From Omnitrophica bacterium RIFCSPLOWO2_01_FULL_45_10 (lineage in GTDB: Bacteria; Omnitrophota; Gorgyraeia; 2-01-FULL-45-10), in assembly GCA_001804165.1 (NCBI GenBank), contig MHFL01000001.1, positions 1-8,335 of the forward strand: a stretch of DNA of 8,335 bases, written 5' to 3'. A program made the position numbers and the translations under genes. A model generated the notes under the pieces. That model did no database searches, was not told the DNA's origin, and saw only the letters and a list, made by a program, of their open reading frames with translations. Positions 5,195-8,335 of the stretch are shown here, in pieces (position 1 is the stretch's first letter; each line of letters starts with the position of its first letter).

Positions 5195-5233
5195 AGTTAA
5201 CATATGTTAACTATTATATATAAAGTTAACATA
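5195..5233 (-). promoter_or_regulatory. Promoter and operator of the toxin-antitoxin operon: three GTTAAC half-sites
   Basis: AGTTAACATATGTTAACT at 5195-5212 is a perfect 18-bp palindrome, and AGTTAACATA returns at 5224-5233. The GTTAAC centres lie 10 and 19 bases apart, about one and two helical turns, so all three face one side of the DNA. A TATAAT box (minus strand, 5218-5213) sits exactly between the palindrome and the third half-site. The start point near 5206 is inside the palindrome and the third site is in the promoter spacer. Binding by the antitoxin or toxin-antitoxin complex would block transcription. No good -35 box is seen. Confidence 0.75.
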
Positions 5234-5272
5234 GAAAGGTTTTAAAAGCAAGAAAAATATGTCTAGCGAAGG

Positions 5273-5363
5273 TGGCGGTGGGGGTGAGATTCGAACTCAC
5301 GGTCCACTTACGTGAACACCTGTTTTCAAGACAGGCCGGTTATAGCCACTTCCGTACCCCACC
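5273..5363 (-). tRNA. tRNA-Ser (anticodon UGA)
   Basis: A 91-base class II tRNA with encoded CCA. The acceptor stem GGTGGGG pairs with CCCCACC, the discriminator is G. The anticodon stem CCTGT/ACAGG holds the loop CTTGAAA (anticodon UGA, reading UCA and relatives). The variable arm is GTTCAC-GTAA-GTGGAC. It begins 5 bases after the stop codon of the membrane protease gene, with serS upstream of that, so all three are probably one transcription unit. It shares most of its 3' half with tRNA-Ser(CGA). Confidence 0.96.
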
Positions 5364-5368
5364 TGATT

Positions 5369-6025
5369 TTAGAAGAACAACTGCCGTACTACGGCAACAT
5401 ACATATTTTTAGAAATACCCCACAGATCGAGAAAAAATGTCTTTATTGAAAAGGACGGAAATATAAGGCCGAACATAACGGATATCACTATTATATTGAG
5501 AACGTACACCATTACGATCGAGAAGATGTACCCGGATTTCACTATGTCGGGCTGGCGTATCTTCATGATCTCTATCGTCGATATTATGTGGAATGCGAGG
5601 GCAAATCCAATCAGAAATATGAATATAGACGCGTTTATGCTGTAAGATGAGGCGATGACAAAGTAGACCAACGTGATTATGATAGCGTATATCGGAACGA
5701 AATATGGGCTCAATTCTATGACGACATTCGATTTATCCGTTCCGACGCCGCCGCCATTTTCTGTCGCTTTGAATGACTTTATCTTGCCGCCGAAAAGCCA
5801 GGCCGTTCCCGCGTGGACCGCCTCGTGGCCAAGGACATATAGATATGTCGGTTTATAGAACAATAGATGCAGGATAGCGTAACTCGCGATGCCCCACATG
5901 AAAAAACGCAGGTCCTGGGCCAATTCTTTTACCAGTCGGATATTATTATTGAACGCGATAGTCACGCTGACTGCGATCGGCACGCTGAGTATTCCGACTA
6001 TAAATTTTACGAAGAGTTTAAGCAT
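5369..6025 (-). CDS. M50B-like membrane zinc metallopeptidase
   Basis: A 218-residue hydrophobic protein with about five or six predicted membrane segments (roughly 5-25, 42-57, 106-128, 132-150, 166-190, perhaps one more). The zinc motif GHEAVHA (66-72; His67, Glu68, His71) lies at the start of a helix after a first hydrophobic pair. It is followed by a GGGVGTDKSNVVIELSPYFVPIYA stretch (91-114) of the type found in M50B-like proteins. Asp160 in RQPDIVKSG is a candidate third zinc ligand. The family cuts substrates within the membrane; no substrate can be named. The gene starts 3 bases after the serS stop, with only weak ribosome binding signal (AAGA), which suggests translational coupling. 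tRNA-Ser(UGA) follows after 5 bases. Confidence 0.75.
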   Translation of the reverse strand: MLKLFVKFIVGILSVPIAVSVTIAFNNNIRLVKELAQDLRFFMWGIASYAILHLLFYKPTYLYVLGHEAVHAGTAWLFGGKIKSFKATENGGGVGTDKSNVVIELSPYFVPIYAIIITLVYFVIASSYSINASIFIFLIGFALAFHIISTIEIMKIRQPDIVKSGYIFSIVMVYVLNIIVISVMFGLIFPSFSIKTFFLDLWGISKNMYVAVVRQLFF

Positions 6026-6028
6026 ATC

Positions 6029-7306
6029 TTATTCGGATGACATGATTACTTTTAAGCCGTCCATATACGGCGTAAGCGCCTTAGGGATATTTACGCTTCC
6101 GTCCTTATTCTGATAATTCTCGAGTATCGCTACGACGAGCCGCGCGAGGGCCACGCCTGAGCCGTTTAGCGTATGGACGTAGGAAATCTTTTTTGTCGCC
6201 TTTTGTCTATATCGAATGCCGGCCCGTCGTGCCTGAAAATCGGTGAAATTTGAACAACTTGAGACTTCTAAGTAAGCGTCGGTGCCGGCAGAGTAGAGTT
6301 CGATATCGTAACATTTGGCGGCGGCGAATGAGATGTCGCCTGTAGATAATAGAACGACCCTATAGGGGAGTTCCAAAAGTTGAAGCACCTCTTCGGCGTC
6401 CGCGAGCAATTTTTCTAATTCATTGAAAGAACTTTCGGGCTTTACAAATTTAACGAGTTCGACCTTGTCGAATTGATGAACCCTTATCATGCCCCTCGTA
6501 TCCTTGCCGTATGAGCCGGCTTCTCTTCTGAAACAGGCAGTGTAAGCGGTGTAGTAAATCGGAAGTTTTTCCTCATCCAATATCTCATTCGCATGTATAT
6601 TTGTTACAGGAACTTCGGCAGTCGGAATCAGAAAAAGGTCGTCATCTTTAAGGCGATACATGTCTTCTTCCAATTTAGGAAGTTGGCCCGTGCCTGTCAT
6701 GCTTCTTCTATTCACTAAAAATGGCGGAAATACCTCCTTGTAGCCGTGCTTCTTAGTGTGAAGATCAAGCATGAAATTTATTAGAGCCCTCTCTAGTCGA
6801 GCGCCAAGTCCTAAAAATAGGATGAAATTTGAGCCGCTAATCTTTGATGCTGTGCCGAAACTGATTATCCCCAAAAGTTCAGCAAGTTCGATATGAGTGC
6901 GAGGGTTAAAATCGAATGTCGGATTTTTACCCCATGATTTAACTATCTTTTTCTCTTCCGGACCACCGATAGGCACTGATTTATCTGGAATATTTGGGAT
7001 TATATAGGTAATTTTGGTTAATTTTTGCTCTATTTCATCCACTTTTGTATCAAAATCTGATATTTTTTGGGATACTACCTTCATCTTGTCTATTATCTCT
7101 TTTGGGTTCTTCTTCGCCTTCATGAGGCCGGTTATCTCATCGTTGGCCTTATTTCTCTGATTTTTCAGGCCTTCGACCTCAACAAGAAGTTTTCTGCGCT
7201 CATCGTCAAGCCGCAAAAGTTCATCAATATCGATGGTAAGCCGCCTATTCTTAATCGATTCTTTGACCAAGTCCTTATTATCACGTATGAATTTTATGTC
7301 AAGCAT
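6029..7306 (-). CDS. serS: Seryl-tRNA synthetase
   Basis: A 425-residue, full-length class II aminoacyl-tRNA synthetase that charges tRNA-Ser with serine in the cytosol. Residues about 28-100 form the long coiled-coil arm that grips the long variable arm of tRNA-Ser. The catalytic part shows the motif 1 region near YKEVFPPFLV (189-198), the serine-binding TAE (229-231), motif 2 in CFRREAGSYGKDTRGMIRVHQF (258-279), YLEVSSCSNFTDFQARR (345-361) and motif 3 in NGSGVALARLVVAILE (381-396). An AGAGGA site 5-6 bases upstream supports the ATG at 7306. It leads a compact unit with the membrane protease and tRNA-Ser(UGA), so enzyme and substrate are likely co-expressed. The upstream 102 bases contain repeats but no clear promoter and no T-box that I can recognise. 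Confidence 0.97.
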   Translation of the reverse strand: MLDIKFIRDNKDLVKESIKNRRLTIDIDELLRLDDERRKLLVEVEGLKNQRNKANDEITGLMKAKKNPKEIIDKMKVVSQKISDFDTKVDEIEQKLTKITYIIPNIPDKSVPIGGPEEKKIVKSWGKNPTFDFNPRTHIELAELLGIISFGTASKISGSNFILFLGLGARLERALINFMLDLHTKKHGYKEVFPPFLVNRRSMTGTGQLPKLEEDMYRLKDDDLFLIPTAEVPVTNIHANEILDEEKLPIYYTAYTACFRREAGSYGKDTRGMIRVHQFDKVELVKFVKPESSFNELEKLLADAEEVLQLLELPYRVVLLSTGDISFAAAKCYDIELYSAGTDAYLEVSSCSNFTDFQARRAGIRYRQKATKKISYVHTLNGSGVALARLVVAILENYQNKDGSVNIPKALTPYMDGLKVIMSSE

Positions 7307-7330
7307 GTTTGTCCTCTCAAATCCGTAGTT

Positions 7331-7400
7331 TCGTCGTTCGTCGTTCGTACATCGTATTTCGAAGAAAACGAAGTACGATATGCGATATACGAAGTACGAA
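7331..7400. repeat. TCGT/CGAAGTACGA repeat cluster between rtcB and serS
   Basis: TCGTCGT units at 7331-7344 are followed by a hairpin. Its arms 7351-7361 and 7369-7379 (ATCGTATTTCG with CGAAGTACGAT) pair at all 11 positions with one wobble around a 7-base loop. CGAAGTACGA then recurs at 7390-7399. Such TCGTACTTCG-type clusters look like a dispersed repeat in a spacer rather than a coding or promoter sequence. Confidence 0.65.
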
Positions 7401-7408
7401 AAAGCTGG

Positions 7409-8335
7409 TTATCCCTTGATCGCCCCAAGTGGCCTCATGCGGCAAACGCGCTTAGAGATGCCGGCGCCTTGAACGATATTCACAACTTCGTTCACATCTT
7501 TATACGCCTCAGGCGCCTCCTCCGCAAGCGTCTCTCTACCGCTCGATTTCACTATTATGCCCTTTTCTTCCAGTTCCCGCGATATGGATCTTCCCCGGCA
7601 GGCCTTTATGGCCGCAGAGCGCGAAAGACGCCTGCCTGCTCCGTGACACGACGAATAGAATGTCTCTTCCGCCTTCTTTGTCCCGACCAATAGATACGAG
7701 TTCCTTCCCATATCGCCTGGGATTATCACAGGCTGTCCTATCTTTTTATATTTAGCCGGTAACTCAGGATGACCGGGCGGAAATGCCCTCGTTGCGCCCT
7801 TCCTGTGAACGCATAAGGTTCTTTCCTTGCCATTTATATTATATTTTTCGATCTTCGCGATATTGTGGGCAACGTCGTAAATTAGGTCCATGCCTAAATC
7901 CTTCGGGCCCATCTGAAATACCTTCTCGAAGACATTTCTTGCGAGATGCATCAGGCACTGCCTATTTGCCCACGCGTAATTCGCGGCGCACCTCATAGCG
8001 CCGAGGTATGCCTTGCCTTCCTCTGAATTTACAGGCGCGCAGGCGAGTTGTCTATCAGGAACGCTTATCCCATACTTCGATAAAATATGTATAAAATCCT
8101 TGGAATACTCATCGCATATTTGATACCCCAAGCCGCGCGAGCCGGAATGTATCATAAGAACCGCCTGATTCTTTTCTAAACCAAAGACTCCGGCGGCCTC
8201 TTCATCGTAGATTTCATCCACGACTTGAACTTCCATAAAATGATTTCCTGACCCCAATGTGCCTGACTGGTTTTTCCCGCGTTCATATGCCCTCTGCGAT
8301 ACAGCGCCGGGATCTGCCCCTTTCACCGCCCCGCG
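7409..8335 (-). CDS. rtcB: RNA-splicing ligase RtcB, C-terminal two thirds, cut by the window edge
   Basis: The frame is open to the right edge (308 codons visible), and full RtcB proteins have about 400-480 residues, so the N-terminal part is outside. It shows GTLGSGNHFMEV with metal-binding residues, HSGSRGLGYQI, DVAHN, the VHRKGATRAFPPGH block, and the guanylylated histidine in SSCHGAGRR (27-35, 63-73, 154-158, 176-189 and 228-236 of the visible part), ending in the typical PLGAIKG. RtcB joins RNA 2',3'-cyclic phosphate or 3'-phosphate ends to 5'-hydroxyl ends using GTP and Mn(II), in tRNA or RNA repair. The GTG at 8326 is not the start: the residues before it (R-G-A) and after it (V-K-G-A-D-P) are normal interior sequence. 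serS follows after 102 bases. Confidence 0.95.
   Translation of the reverse strand, partial: RGAVKGADPGAVSQRAYERGKNQSGTLGSGNHFMEVQVVDEIYDEEAAGVFGLEKNQAVLMIHSGSRGLGYQICDEYSKDFIHILSKYGISVPDRQLACAPVNSEEGKAYLGAMRCAANYAWANRQCLMHLARNVFEKVFQMGPKDLGMDLIYDVAHNIAKIEKYNINGKERTLCVHRKGATRAFPPGHPELPAKYKKIGQPVIIPGDMGRNSYLLVGTKKAEETFYSSCHGAGRRLSRSAAIKACRGRSISRELEEKGIIVKSSGRETLAEEAPEAYKDVNEVVNIVQGAGISKRVCRMRPLGAIKG

Noticed and set aside
7067..7693. Plus-strand ORF of 208 codons across the rtcB/serS junction
   Set aside because: It is antisense to two well-supported genes and crosses the repeat spacer; its composition is that of an opposite-strand shadow.

Overview
The window is a stretch of an uncultured bacterial chromosome with moderate to low GC. 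Every protein gene and both tRNA genes read on the minus strand, so transcription runs from position 8335 towards position 1. A bacterial-type SerS, class II serine tRNAs with encoded CCA, and Shine-Dalgarno sequences show that it is bacterial. The phylum cannot be fixed from the sequence. The short palindromic intergenic repeats and the overall gene style remind me of Omnitrophota-type metagenome genomes, but that is an impression, not a demonstration.

Housekeeping part (8335 down to 5273): the C-terminal two thirds of rtcB (RNA ligase), a repeat-filled 102-base spacer, then a tight serS – M50B-like membrane metallopeptidase – tRNA-Ser(UGA) run. The tRNA begins 5 bases after the protease stop codon, so a synthetase and one of its substrates appear to share a transcript.

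Toxin-antitoxin part (5272 to 4404): an excisionase-type helix-turn-helix antitoxin and a Doc/Fic toxin overlap by ATGA. Their promoter is built from three GTTAAC half-sites around a TATAAT box. The toxin is followed after 6 bases by tRNA-Ser(CGA). The cassette therefore lies between two serine tRNA genes in direct orientation.

Restriction-modification part (4403 to 2039): downstream of tRNA-Ser(CGA) come palindromes, a strong promoter, and a structured leader. The leader ends in a terminator-like hairpin that contains the methyltransferase ribosome binding site. Then come a DNA methyltransferase and a PD-(D/E)XK-type endonuclease linked by a TAATG stop/start, and after them a small, apparently truncated KTSC-domain gene.

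Repeat-rich part (2038 to 1): a flavin reductase-like gene, an ORF6N-domain gene and the start of a nitroreductase gene. Each of the three intergenic gaps holds a long palindromic element. Two are copies of one family and bracket the ORF6N gene. The third is a different 23-bp hairpin next to the truncated KTSC gene. A 13-codon remnant or leader ORF lies beside the element nearest the nitroreductase. The most interesting features are the methyltransferase leader/attenuator, the toxin-antitoxin cassette wired to serine tRNA genes, and the palindromic elements next to broken small genes. No integrase, transposase, CRISPR array or rRNA is visible.
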